Assembly (NCBI GenBank): GCA_004154925.1
Contig: QJNS01000288.1
Coordinates: 1-64,000 of the forward strand
Direction: 5' to 3'
Length of the DNA: 64,000 nt
Source of the DNA: Monosporascus cannonballus
Taxonomy: Eukaryota > Ascomycota > Sordariomycetes > Xylariales
The translations under genes and the position numbers were made by a program. The notes below the pieces were generated by a model. The model saw only the letters and a program-made list of their open reading frames with translations, was not told the origin of the DNA and made no database searches. Shown here in pieces: positions 51,152 through 62,276 of this stretch; position 1 is the stretch's first letter, and each line of letters opens with the position of its first letter.

Positions 51152-51805
51152 ATAGGCGTTCTAGCTGATTTTACCATAATAAGCCGTATTTAAAAAGAAA
51201 AAAGAAAATTTCGATTAAATCAACGCGAAGCGCGCGATAACCGTACAAATTTTATCGAGAAATTTGGCTCCAAAGTCGTCGCCTATTTAAACTGTGTTCG
51301 TTTTAGGGAAGCTGATTGCTTTTACGTAATGGATATTCTAAGTTGTGGTTGCTGTACCCGTCGCCAACGTTCGGCTTATAACGTATTAGATATAAATTCC
51401 CTAATAAAAATTAAGGAAAAACGTAAACGCTTACAAAAGAAACAACGCGAAATAAAGGATAAACTGATAAAACTTTTGGGCCGATTAAAACGTTTACGTG
51501 TTTAATAATATATTTTGCAGAAAAAAGCTTTTGCCATTTTGAAGGAAAGTTATGAAATAAATTAATTAAAAAAATAGGAAAAATTAGAGGAAAAGCAGCG
51601 ACGTATAGAAACGGAACAAGTGCAGTTTGTTTTTAAAATAAACGCCATTTTGGAAGCTTTTATTTCTTTCGACTGGAACGCCGAAGGTTTGGATTTAAGC
51701 GGGGGACCGTTATCGCCTACAACCTTAGCCGTATTAAAGACGGTCGGTTAGGATTTTGGCGGTAAAATATCTTAATTAGGTCCATCGCATTTATTAAGTG
51801 GTTAA
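51152..51805 (+). CDS. Antisense ORF of B, ~217 codons, lightly RIP-damaged
   Basis: A single plus-strand frame runs from about 51152 (ATA, presumed former ATG) to TAA at 51803-51805 with a handful of RIP-type stops and no frameshift. It reads KFRLNQREARDNRTNFIEKF, GSKVVAYLNCVRFREADCFY, VMDILSCGCCTRRQRSAYNV, LDINSLIKIKEKRKRLQKKQ, REIKDKLIKLLGRLKRLRV, then EKLEEKQRRIETEQ, INAILEAFISFDWNAEGLDL and PLSPTTLAVLKTVG. A central Cys cluster (CGCCTRR) is followed by a long coiled coil and a short C-terminal tail. It lies between the 3' LTR and the chromodomain end of pol, in convergent orientation, exactly as in A1 and A2. From memory, small Cys-cluster/coiled-coil proteins of this look are annotated as hypothetical in many filamentous fungi. 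Function unknown. Confidence 0.7.
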
Positions 51806-52469
51806 ATAGTTTTTATAAGTTTTTTTCGTATAAGTATCTCTTTTATTTGATTAAGTATTGGATTTTATTTTTAATTATTCTGGAATCCAGTATTTATTCG
51901 ACTTTATATTCGCCATTATTTTTTTCGATTTTTAAACTTGTTTTCAATAAGGCGTTTTTAGGTACCGGTTTAAGTAACGAAATATAGAAAACGGGATATA
52001 TCTTTATGTTCTTAAGTAATAATAATTAATAATTAATTTTGAAAATAACTTTATTAATTTTAAATAAGCTAAGTTTCTTAAAGTTAAGCTTATCGTTAAG
52101 TTTTTTTATTTTAATTTGTAAGATATTTAAGGTTACGTTTTTTTTTTGGCGTAACAAATATACTTTATCTTCTTTCGCCAAAATTGATCTCTTAATTCTT
52201 TTTTTATTATAATACTGGGTTATCCGTTATTAAAAAAATCGCAATTCATTTTGGAAACGAATTTGGATCGTTTTAATTTCTGTTATTAATATTTTTGCTT
52301 TTGAAGTAATTGTAGCAATTTTGGGAGCCTTATTAAGTGGTTATTTAAGACGTTTCGTTTTTGCGTTACGTCTGTATATAGCTATATGGGGAGATATACC
52401 CATATTTTCATTGATAAATATGTTATAAACGATTTGTGTCAATAGTAAAAGCTTTACCTAATTATTTTG

Positions 52470-52694
52470 TTAGTAATTAATATTGTTTCGGAAATATTGT
52501 TCTAAAGTCTGATTTAATCTTTCGGTTTGGTTATCCGTTTGGGAATAATATATTGTTAAGAACTTGAATTTGGCATTAATTTGTTTAAAAAAGTTGGTAC
52601 CGAATTTTAAAATAAAAAACGTATTTTTATCGGAAATAATCTTTTCTAGTATTCTATGCTTATCAAGGTAATATTTAATAAAGATATAGGTCAA
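52470..52694 (-). CDS. B integrase fragment (longest surviving pol frame)
   Basis: A 74-codon RIP-surviving stretch of B pol. It reads ISDKNTFFILKFGTNFFKQI followed by FKFLTIYYSQTDNQTERLNQ, equivalent to the retroviral-type integrase segment with the catalytic Asp region and the YHPQTDGQTER motif. Gly-to-Asn and His-to-Tyr changes are RIP-type. It is not a separate gene. Confidence 0.8.
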   Translation of the reverse strand: MTYIFIKYYLDKHRILEKIISDKNTFFILKFGTNFFKQINAKFKFLTIYYSQTDNQTERLNQTLEQYFRNNINY

Positions 52695-55600
52695 TTATTT
52701 TGCTATTGCGTTTCTTTTAAAAGGTAAAAAATACCCATATTTAATAAATCTATTAACAATTACCCATATTCCGTCGTATTTAACTTTAATAACTGGGTTC
52801 TTAAACAAAAGTAAGTTAATAATAAAGTCCTAAGTTATGGTGTTTCATGCTTTATCTGGAATTTCAGTGAGTAATAGCAGTTCATAGGGCTTATATCGTA
52901 TTGTTTTTACCTTATTGTAAATATTATAGTTTTTAATAACTGTTTTAACCATACGGCGTAACTTAGAGAAATTATATTTTTCTTATAACCGTCTAATGGT
53001 TTTGAAAATCTTTTAATATCCGTATAACGGGTTTTTATGGAATTCTTTTATAAATTACTTTTGTTGATCCTTTAGAACATAGATTTTGCTATAGTATAAT
53101 AATTGATCTTTTGGCTATCCTTTTAACTGCTAAACTTTTTTTGTTCCTGTATATTATAAGAATTTCGGAACCGTATTAAAAGTTCGAGAGATAATTTTTT
53201 TTAAAATTTCGCATAATTATATAGTATTATCCTGGTTATACTGCAATATCTGGATATTTCTTTTGGGAATTTTAAAGTTGTAATCTCCTTTACGATTAAA
53301 AATATCCGCCTAGATATTTTTTTTTCTTTTGATATAATATATCCTGAAATTAAATTTTGACAGAAAAATTATCCATTTTTCGTACCGTTTATTTAGTTCT
53401 TGGGTTTTTATAAATCGGGTAAAATTTTTGTAATCGGAATAAATATCGAAAATTTTTTTTGTTCCGCTAAAAAAAAGTTCCTATTTTTTAAAAGCGTTAA
53501 TAATTACCAAAAATTCTTTATCGTAAATTTGATATTTAAATTTTGCATCTCGGAATATTTTTAAATAATATGCCACTAGGTACCATTTGCCGTTATCCTT
53601 TAGTTATTTTAGGACGGCGCTTAAAATATAATCTAAAATATCCGTTTTCAGACGTTTCTTTTTATCTGCGTTAAGTAATCTCATTATGGATCCACTGGTA
53701 ATCGTATTCTTTAATATCTGGAACGTTTTTTTTGCATCTTTTAGAAATTTAAATTCTTTTCCTATATACTTTTTAATAATAAATTTCGTTAAAGGTTTAA
53801 TTATATCTCCGTATCTCTTAATTAGGTTACGTACGTAATCCGTAAATCCTAAGATCTGCCGGATATCTATAACGGTCGCCTTATTAAGGATAAGCTAATC
53901 CTTAATTACTTTTATTTTAAAACGTTAAATCTAAATTTGGCCAAAGATAAAAATATATCCCAGAAAATCTAGCCTCTATATATGCTATACACTTTTAACT
54001 AGGTTAACTCGGATATTTACTTCGTTTAACGTTTAATATATTTAGGCGACTTACTTTTTATATTCTTTAAAAATCTCGGAATAAATAAGGATATCGTTAA
54101 AATAAACGAACATAAACTTATTTAGAAACTTTTTGAACGTAATTATAATTAAGCGTTAAAAACTGGCAGGGGCATTAATAAATCCTATAAGCATAACTTT
54201 GTACTCGTAAAATCCATGTATTATTTTAAATACCGTTTTTTATTTTTCTCTCTTAGCCATTTTAATACGATAATAACCGTTTCGAAAATCAAATACGGTA
54301 AACTATTTTGCTTTGCTAACGTTTTTTTTAACGTATTCATAAAAGTTAGGGGATATTTATTCTTAATCGTAATATTATTTAACTATCGGTAATCGATTTT
54401 TTTCTAAAAACTAAATTTCGATCTTTATTAATTTTTTACTTTTTATCCTTAATTTTTAATATTATAAAAACGGGATATCCCGCAGAGAAATTAAAAAATT
54501 AAATATATTCTTTTTTTAAATTAAGTTAAATATTTTTCCATAAAGCCTTTAACTTATTAAAGTTGATATGGTAAATTTTATAAAATTTAGAATAATATCC
54601 TTTTTTAATAAATATTCTATAGTCCTATTAACCGTATAATAGCAGCTCGTAATTTTCTTTATTTTTAAATAATTTTTTAAATCGTCGATACTTAGGTAAT
54701 ACTATGAAAACTTAATCCGTAATCTGGACTTCTTTAATAACATAATAAATTTCTTAATTATCTTTTTCGGATAACTTATTTTCCTATAAAAATATTTAAT
54801 ATTTCCCGTTAATCCGTAAATTACTAAACCTAAACCACGGTATTTCTAGAATAATATCGTACCCAGAAATGTTGGCAATATCCAGCGAAATCCGTTCTTA
54901 ATATCCTTAAATTCGTACTAAAAGTTTTTCAGTTGTTCGAAAAATTCGTCCGTTTTTATATATAAATAAGCTTCGGTCTACCGTACGTAACTTGTAAAAT
55001 TTCAACTTATATTTCCAGGGAATTTAATGCCTTTTTACCACCATAAGAAAAATAAAATTACTTTTTATTTCTAAGTCGATTATAATTTTAAACGTTTTAT
55101 TTTTATATTGCAGAAAAATTTCGATCTGGCTACATAATCCCTTAATTACCTTATATAAGGTCTTATATGTTAACACTTCTTAATATCTTATTTTCAAAGG
55201 CCTTTATCGTTTTTTGATTAATATAATTTGCTTACGAAAAAGCGTTTTTATTTTTAAGTTTTCTTAATCGCATACTTGGTACAATAATTATTTATATATT
55301 TATATCATTTCTTTCTGCCTAATTAATATCCGAAAATAATCGTTTTCTTTTAGCTTAATCCTTAATTTCATATTTCTTAAGTTATAAGGTCGGAAAAATG
55401 TATTTTTAAAAAAAATATTCCCATATTTAAAAGCTCGTATTAAATACAAAACGTCGGGGCGTAATATAAGCATTTTTGCAATATAGCCTTTCGATTCCGT
55501 TTTAAATTAGGATATAAGTAATAAAACCTAAGGTATTCCGGCCATCGGGGGGTTTTTATACATTTATATGCGTTATTTAATTCGGTAGGTATTTTTTATC

Positions 55601-56072
55601 CTATCTAGGCCAAAAATCGTTATCCTTTTTAGCTTTAAAATAAACGAGATAATCGTTAAGATAACAGGCGGTAAAATGCAGCAGGTCGTAAAGGTTTGAT
55701 TTGGGTTTTTTGGCATACACCGAACATTTTGGAAGTTCGCAAAGTTTTAAGGACAACTATCCATGGTTACTGGTATGCGGTCGAAACTAACCGTCCTTTA
55801 TATATATCTCATACTTCTGGAAATTAAGGTAATACTGGTATCCTAGTTCTATAACTATTCTGGAAACCGTTTATCCTGGGTGATATTTATAAACTCTAAC
55901 CTTAAAATCCTGGCAGATAAAACAATTTTCGTACTTTAGGATATTATTTTGAATCTAAGTAATTATGGCAATAATAAATTCTAATTAAGAAAAAGTCGAA
56001 TTAATTTTTTTTCTTTTCCTTTTTTGCCTTATTATCGGTGTCTTATTTAGTTATCTTAACTTTTTTTGGGGG

Positions 56073-56360
56073 TTAAAAAATTCTTCCTTTTTTAGAATTT
56101 CTTTTAGCGAGAAAGCGATATTTGCTTTGAAAATATCTTTTTTTGCCATAATTAAAACATTTTACGTTAAACTTATTTTTCTTAGGCTTTTTCGAAACGA
56201 CATTCGCTTTTTTTAAAAACTTGCTCTTATTCTTTTTAGTTCGGTTATTAAAGCTTTTATCGTTATTTCGTTTGCCGGTCCCTTTCTTTTCGAAGTACCG
56301 ATCAAAAATACGTCGGTTAGCAATAATAACCTTATTTATATATTTTGTAAAAAATCCCAT
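56073..56360 (-). CDS. B gag fragment with zinc-knuckle remnant
   Basis: A 95-codon Lys/Asn-rich stretch ending in VKCFNYGKKRYFQSKYRF, a CCHC knuckle with two cysteines turned to tyrosine and the histidine also lost. It marks the gag end of element B near its 5' LTR. Not a functional gene. Confidence 0.75.
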   Translation of the reverse strand: MGFFTKYINKVIIANRRIFDRYFEKKGTGKRNNDKSFNNRTKKNKSKFLKKANVVSKKPKKNKFNVKCFNYGKKRYFQSKYRFLAKRNSKKGRIF

Positions 56361-57487
56361 TTTAGGTTTTATATATAATTTATTTTTAACTTAAGATTTT
56401 AAATTATTATAATAAGGATAAAATAATATGCTTTTTGGCAAATTAAAAATAATTACCAAATAATTAAACTTAATCGTATATTTGGATATTAATTTGGTTT
56501 AACGAAAGAAATAAAATTACTTAATTACATATTATTTTTTATTTAAGTTTCCAAATAAGGTTCGCATTTTTTCCTTAAAATATTTATATTTACTAAAAAT
56601 GTAATTAATTATATTTGAAAAGTTTTCGGAATAATTCTGTAAATATTTTTTATAATAGGCTCGAACTATAAAAAAACTTTTCCGGTAAGTAACTAAAAGA
56701 TAGCTATTACCTTTTAATAGTTTTTCGTTAAAAAATTTTCATAAAATTTGAGATAAAGCTTAGCCTGTACCAGAAATCCTTTTATATCCGTAAATTTATC
56801 ATAGGGCTTAGGGGAAGTTGGTTTATAACCTTTAACGTCCGGCATTTCATAATAACTAAAAGGCGAAATAATTCTTTTTCGTAATCGATTCGCGCCAAAT
56901 AATAGCAGAATCGAAATTCCCTATTGCTATAATCGTTCCGCGCCGAACAAAGATAATTAGAAACTACTTTTTTGGCTTTATCCTTTAGGGAAGCCGAATT
57001 ACGGAAAAATCGGTTTCTTTTTTTTAATGAATCGAATATTCTCTTTTTTTAGGCTTTTAACTTTTTGGGCCAGAAAATCCAATCGTTCTTCCATAATAAG
57101 TTCTTTTTCTTTAGTTAAACGCTTTGGTATCTTTTCTTTTTATTTTCCAACCGGGTATTTTTCCTTATCTTTATTTATTTCAATTTCTTGCACCTTAATT
57201 ATTTCCCTTGCGGATAAAGGCTGTTACTAGAGTTAAAAGAAAAAAAAACCTCCTTAAAATCGAATAATAAGTAAAACCATATTATTAATTAATTTAAAAA
57301 AAATTTCGATAAGGGGTAAATCGTTTAATCTAATTATTAATCCTTTACTAGCTAATAACGAAAATCGGGTATGCTATTTTTCTTTTGAACGTTATCCTGT
57401 ATTATTTTCTGTATTAAGTTCAAAAAAACTTATATCCCAATTAGGCGATAAATCATTCGTCGGCTATTAATTAAGGAATTATTAAAA

Positions 57488-57911
57488 TGTAACGAACCTA
57501 TTATACATCCACCTGGAGGTATAAGCAATATCCGAAATAAGATCTTGATTTATAGGTAATAATAAGGCGAAAAATAATTCATTAAAGGTTTATTTGTTAA
57601 AAAAATTTAAAAACTTTTCCTTTAATTAGAAAACGGTATAATTGCCTTTAGATTAAAAGCTTAAATTAATAACTAAAAAGCGAAAAACTAAGTAGGTACT
57701 ATTTACATAAAAAACTAATTCATTATATATCCCAATTCCTAAAGTGAGTATATCGTGGATCTATGTGATTTATATGATCTGATCAATCCATTAAATCACC
57801 TAGATCACCTTATCTAGGCCAAGAACTCCCTTCCGGAATTAAGCCGTAGCCGTTCCACGCTAGGCCTTAAAGGTTGGCCTCCTCAAGACAGGAACCCCTG
57901 TTCCTGTAATA
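57488..57911 (-). repeat. B 5' LTR
   Basis: 424 bp, ending CCCCTGTTCCTGTAATA and followed by the CGTAA target copy. Its last 140 bases are less RIP-damaged than those of the left copy. Confidence 0.9.
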
Positions 57912-60010
57912 CGTAAGCGAATTTCTAATTTTTGACATTCGTTATTATATAAAGTTTTAATTTATATCTCCATAACAATTTAAGCTTATTTATTATATTT
58001 GATATAATATAATTTTCGCTCAAAGTTCCGCAATTTATTATTGCGGTATACTAATATATTTTGATTCGTATATTCAACGTAATAAGGTCGTTAACGTTTC
58101 TTATTATTGCGTTTAAAACCTTTTTTGGAAATTTCTTTTAACTTTTTTAGGTTTCGTTATTTTGCAACTTTTTTATAAATAATCTTTTTTTTTTAATTTT
58201 TATTCGAATTTGTTAAACTTTATTTATGTTTTTTTGTTTAACGTATTTAGTTACTGTATTTATTATTATTATCGGCGTATTATTCCTTTAAGCTATATAA
58301 ATTGTTCTTAGTTTTGCTGTAAATTTTCTCTTTATGGAAGAAATTATTTTTTATATTTATAATTATATCTTATTATACGTCGTTTTAATTATTATTTTAA
58401 AAATGTATTATAAATTTATGTATTTTTTCTTTAATTATTTTTTTTCTGGAAATTTGCAGTAAATACTAATTAAAAATAAAAGTCCGTAATAACTTTTCAA
58501 TAATGCTTTTTAATTATACGCTGGATTAATTCCTTTTCCGTTTAATAATTATATTATTTATAATAATATAATGGTTTTCTTACGGATATTACTTTTTTTC
58601 GGGCCAGCTTTTTGTTTCGGCCAACTATTGGACGTTTTCTGGAGCTATAATTCGAAAATGTCGATATCACTGCTTATCGTCCTTGTTATCTCCGGTACGA
58701 TTTGGAAAGTTAAATCCCTCATAATATATACGGGTAATTCGTTCGTAGATATGCTATTTCCATTTTTCGTAATTGGGATATTCCCGTCGTTAACAATATA
58801 TAGCATGCATTCTGCCGTATTAATTAGGAGTTCCGGAACAGACTTTTTCTGTCCAGTTTTAATGTTTGCGTAATTATCCTTATAATGCCTTTTGTTATGT
58901 TCGCAATACCTATTAAATTAGCTTTTTAGCTTTTTGCATTTTTCGTTAAATCTTTTATCGAAATAATCTTTATTAAGCCTTTTGTCGTAAATTTGATAGG
59001 TATTTGGCTTAAATTATGTTAATAATTTTGTTATCGTTTCCTTAATTATTTTTGGTTTGTTTTTCCGGTATAAAGGTCTAATTATCCTATCGTAATCTTT
59101 TGAGGTTTTTTGCATTTATAAGCCTTATATCTCATTTTGCCATAATTAAAGTATTTAATCTGCCTTTAATTTTGTTTATAGGTAACGCTAAGTTCTATAA
59201 GTTTTGGCGTTATTTCGTAAAAAGTAAAGGGTACATTTCGTTTTTTCTTCTAGTTAAATTTATTATATCCCGAATATAAAGCATATTATTTTTTTTGTTA
59301 TTTTTTAAATTGTTAATTATTAATCTTAATTACTTTTGCAATATACCGATCCAGGGTAACGAATTGTTTAATCCGAATAATTTTATTTTTCATATTATTT
59401 TTTAACCTTTTATAAAATATGTTAATAAAGGCGTCGGCCTTATCGTTTTCTCATCCGGCCTTAACCATAAAATTCTTAAAGATTACGGCGTATTTGGATA
59501 TAAGTTTTTTTTATCGGAATTACAAAAATTACTGGGCCATAAATCGTTTTTTATCTGGATTGCCGAAATTATTACGTATTTTGTTTTCGAAATTAATATA
59601 AAATAAAAAGATTTTGTTAATAAAATCCTTTTTATCCGATTTTCTTATTTCCAGGAAATTTTTCATAATAGGTTCAAACCAATTAACCGCATTTCCTATT
59701 AGGCATATTTTTATTGCTAAAATTATATCCGCTGGATTATTAACGTCTCAAAAGCGAAGGTAAACTTATACCTAAATTAAGAAAGCTTGAAGATTACCTT
59801 TTCCATCGTAAGGTTCCGGTTTTTTTAACTTTATACGGACGAAAAAAGGTTAAGTAGGTAACGTAGCCTTAAGTTATTAATTTTTTTTTCCAGTTTTCGA
59901 ATTTGAGCCTAAAGCTATTAAATAAGGGTTTCCTAAGCGTTGGTCGATATTTTAACAATGTTAAATATTACTTAAAGTCTAACGATATTATTAAATAAGA
60001 ACTTGTAACG

Positions 60011-60411
60011 TATAACGGCTATATGGTTTAACTAACTATTAAACCTTAAGTTAACAGGTTTATGTTAGCAGAAGTATTATAAAAATCTGAATAATAAATA
60101 CAGTAACATATTACGTTTTATAATATTAAAAATACCTTAAATAACGATATTATATTGCAAACAATTGGTATTAATAAGTATTATAAGTTGGTATTATTTA
60201 AATTATGGAAATAATAAATATATATATCTTTTTTCGTTTTAGCTTAATTATTTATAATTACGCCGTTAATAGTGATTATGATTATTTGGAATCACCTTTG
60301 ATCACTAATAATTATTGGTTTGGCAATGATTACCGTTACGTAATCCGGGAGGTGGCCCGTATGCTCTCTGCCTGACCGTCTCTTAAGACCGGAGCTTGTC
60401 GGGTCGTAACA
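60011..60411 (-). repeat. A2 5' LTR
   Basis: 401 bp, same length and layout as 46380-46780; it ends GGGTCGTAACA and is followed by A0 sequence (TTTTC). Confidence 0.88.
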
Positions 60412-61196
60412 TTTTCTTTAAATTATTAAATAATTTAGTTATTAGCGTTTATTATTTCCAATTTAACTTAGATATTAATTAAATAAACGTATAACCGTAA
60501 TTAAATGCTAATCTCTTTTATCGTAACTATTAGATCTATATTTCGATTTTTATTTTTTTGTTTGTTATTCGAAAAGCTTTGGTTAATATTTATTTAAATT
60601 GTTCGTAATCGTTATAAATTTGCATTATTTCCGAGTTTTGTTTTCTTCTATTAAAAAGATAATATGCTTTCTTATAACAGGTTTAAATTAGATAACCGTA
60701 TTTTCGATAAATTGTTCAACCGTAAATTCGACTTATATAATAGGCGTAATAAATCGAATAAGAAAGTGTTTAAAGTAGGTTCGATATTATATTAAAAATA
60801 ATTATAACTTAATTAAAATTTTATTAAAAAGTTCTAGCTTAAAAGATTTAAAAAGTTTGCCGAGTTCTTTAGTAAAATTCAGCTAAATAACCTAGTTCGA
60901 AAGGGCCTTTTAATTTTAAAAGCCTTTTTTTAAACCTTTTATAGGCGACTTACAAGGACGTTATAAGATTATTTTTGTCCTTTTCAAGCTAAATAATACG
61001 TTCGTTTATAACATCTAGGCGTCGAAGAACTTCCTTTTAAGAAAAGCGAGGTTATTCTTTTTTTTTTCGGATTCCATTTTAATGTCCGGGCTATCAGTGA
61101 CCTAGTATGTGGGCTGTTCGGGTTGCTCACTAGTAGACATAGTGTTGGCGATATTGCTTAAAGTTTAACGATATTACTGAATAAAGGCTTATAACG
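60412..61196 (-). mobile_element. Element A0, right fragment (gag)
   Basis: The A0 copy continues to the right of A2; the sequence resembles A1 about 43,130-43,745 (AGGTTTAAATTAGATAACCG against AGGTTCAAATTAATTAACCG). A less mutated stretch (ATGTCCGGGCTATCAGTGACC) lies near 61,081-61,140. It ends at the A0 LTR. Confidence 0.7.
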
Positions 61197-61565
61197 TATA
61201 ACGGTTAGACGGTTTAACCAATTATTAAACCTAAATCGTATAGGTTTATATTAATAAAAATATCGTAAAACTTTTAAATAAAACAGATAACTTAATTACA
61301 TTTCGTAATATTAAGAATACGTCGTAAATTATTAATATTAATAAGTGGTTGCAAATTAAGACTATTTAAATTATAAACGTATATATCTTTCTATGAATCC
61401 CGTTAAATCCCTTGGATTACTTCGGATCCATACTGAATAACTGCATGGATCCCGTTGGATCCCTTGTATCACTTCGGATCCATGTCACGTGGTCTTGACC
61501 CACCTGGGTCCTGTTTTGGTCACTTTGCGACCGTTTCCGAGACCTCTTCTGGTTGGGTCATAACA
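61197..61565 (-). repeat. A0 5' LTR
   Basis: 369 bp, starting TATAACGGTTAGACGG and ending TCATAACA. The terminal-proximal half resembles the A1/A2 LTRs. The distal half (61,390-61,565) is a third variant built of repeated GGATCC-containing units and is hardly RIP-mutated. Confidence 0.8.
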
Positions 61566-61566
61566 T

Positions 61567-61830
61567 AAACTTATAACCGCCGAAATTCGTAATAATTAAT
61601 TAATTGCAGCCGTTAGAAAAGCGAAGCCCAAAGTACGTAAGAAAATATAGCCCGAACCAAATAAGGACTTCGTAAAAATAATCTCGGTCAGGAAAGTAAA
61701 AATAGGGCTGAAGGCCTTTACGAAGGGACGCTTTACTGTTATTCGGCAGAATTAGTAGCAAAACGAACCTTCCGAAAACGAAGAATATAGCGAGGTAGAA
61801 ATGGATTGCATCATTATACGCTTTACTTAA
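61567..61830 (+). pseudogene. RIP-degraded Lys-rich coding remnant
   Basis: Directly after the A0 LTR, one plus-strand frame of 88 codons reads LITAEIRNN, stop, LIAAVRKAKPKVRKKI, stop, then VRKVKIGLKAFTKGRFTVIR and QNEPSENEEYSEVEMDC before TAA. The four internal stops are RIP-type. It looks like part of another retroelement protein or of the target of the A0 insertion. Family not recognised. Confidence 0.4.
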
Positions 61831-61978
61831 TATGGAATTAATTGACTAAATGATTGTCAAGATATTGTTATTTGTATAGAAAGGTTGTTGTGGCGATGGC
61901 TTCAAAAATGGGTGGCGTGTTAAGGGGATGGGGCGTTGGGGGGGGGGTCGCCTTAAGTATTGTATGCTCAACTCTTCT

Positions 61979-62150
61979 GTCACACTTACTAAGGATCAGG
62001 TGCACAGCTCTTGAGGGTATATTGACCTGTCTAAAGCTAGGAAGCGTTGATCCCACTTGTTGTGGGCGATCCACCGATATAGGGCTCCGGGAAGGAATAA
62101 CAATCACCCGAAGACCCTAGCTAGGGGTGCCCTTTTCCATGACATCTTCG
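61979..62150. repeat. Left arm of ~171-bp inverted repeat
   Basis: 61979-62150 is the reverse complement of 63631-63801. The outer ~110 bases match at about nine positions in ten by eye, and 51 bases around 62,038-62,088 differ at only two C/T positions. The inner ~60 bases match more loosely. The repeats enclose the DUF6594 gene. A small hairpin (CCCAC-TTGTT-GTGGG) lies within each arm. Confidence 0.85.
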
Positions 62151-62276
62151 TTATTGTTCATACTTAGCCCTGATACGATAGATCAGCTGTATCAGTTGAA
62201 GAGCTGCGAAAGCGTACAATGCAGTAATGAACCCCCAGAATCTCTAACCGAGAAATCTCACTTCCACCTGACTGCA

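Larger units (their letters stand above)
50652..57911 (-). mobile_element. Element B: second Ty3/gypsy chromovirus family, nested in A2
   Basis: LTRs of 423-424 bp (50652-51074 and 57488-57911) start TGTAACGAACCT and end TAATA. CGTAA at 50647-50651 and 57912-57916 is a perfect 5-bp target duplication, and excising B rejoins A2 sequence that matches uninterrupted A1 near 41,640-41,680. Minus-strand signatures are a gag knuckle remnant CFNYGKKRYFQSKY (about 56,115-56,160), an RT active site KFMFVYFNDILIYSEIF (about 54,070-54,125), the integrase C-terminal half with KFLTIYYSQTDNQTERLNQT (frame 52470-52694) and a chromodomain VEXILDSRIIKNKIQYLIK (about 51,830-51,920). A purine tract lies next to the left LTR. 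Its sequence is clearly different from family A. RIP stops inactivate it. It also carries a plus-strand antisense frame. Confidence 0.9.
46380..60411 (-). mobile_element. Element A2: Ty3/gypsy chromovirus, split by element B
   Basis: Two 401-bp LTRs (46380-46780 and 60011-60411) bound the element, inserted into A0 gag. Flanks ATTTC (left) and TTTTC (right) match in four of five positions. Without B the element is about 6.77 kb. Minus-strand signatures are a chromodomain remnant with NGFTQYLVK (about 47,480-47,610), the integrase segment VIVNRF (about 48,380-48,430), an RT active site still reading YFDDILIF (about 49,630-49,665), and gag knuckle remnant YFNYGKMRYKAY (about 59,115-59,160). A purine tract borders the left LTR. 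It is the same family as A1 and A0, but its LTRs belong to a distinct variant rich in GATCA-type motifs. Inactive. Confidence 0.88.
36650..61850. other. RIP-mutated AT-rich transposon island
   Basis: Composition changes abruptly from balanced to strongly AT-rich at about 36,650 and returns at about 61,850. The block is dominated by TpA-rich sequence, and retroelement coding motifs survive with C-to-T and G-to-A type changes. Examples are Cys to Tyr in zinc knuckles, Gly to Asn in the integrase TDNQTER, and CAG/CGA/TGG codons turned into stops. This is the pattern of repeat-induced point mutation. No host gene is seen inside. Confidence 0.93.

Noticed and set aside
58571..58873. 100-codon plus-strand hydrophobic frame in the AT-rich block
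   Set aside because: It is antisense to RIPed element A2 gag/protease sequence; T-rich codons give Phe/Leu/Ile by composition alone.
36650..61850. Centromere or mitochondrial insertion as explanation for the AT-rich block
   Set aside because: LTR pairs, target duplications and gag-pol motifs account for nearly all of it; no mitochondrial gene is seen.
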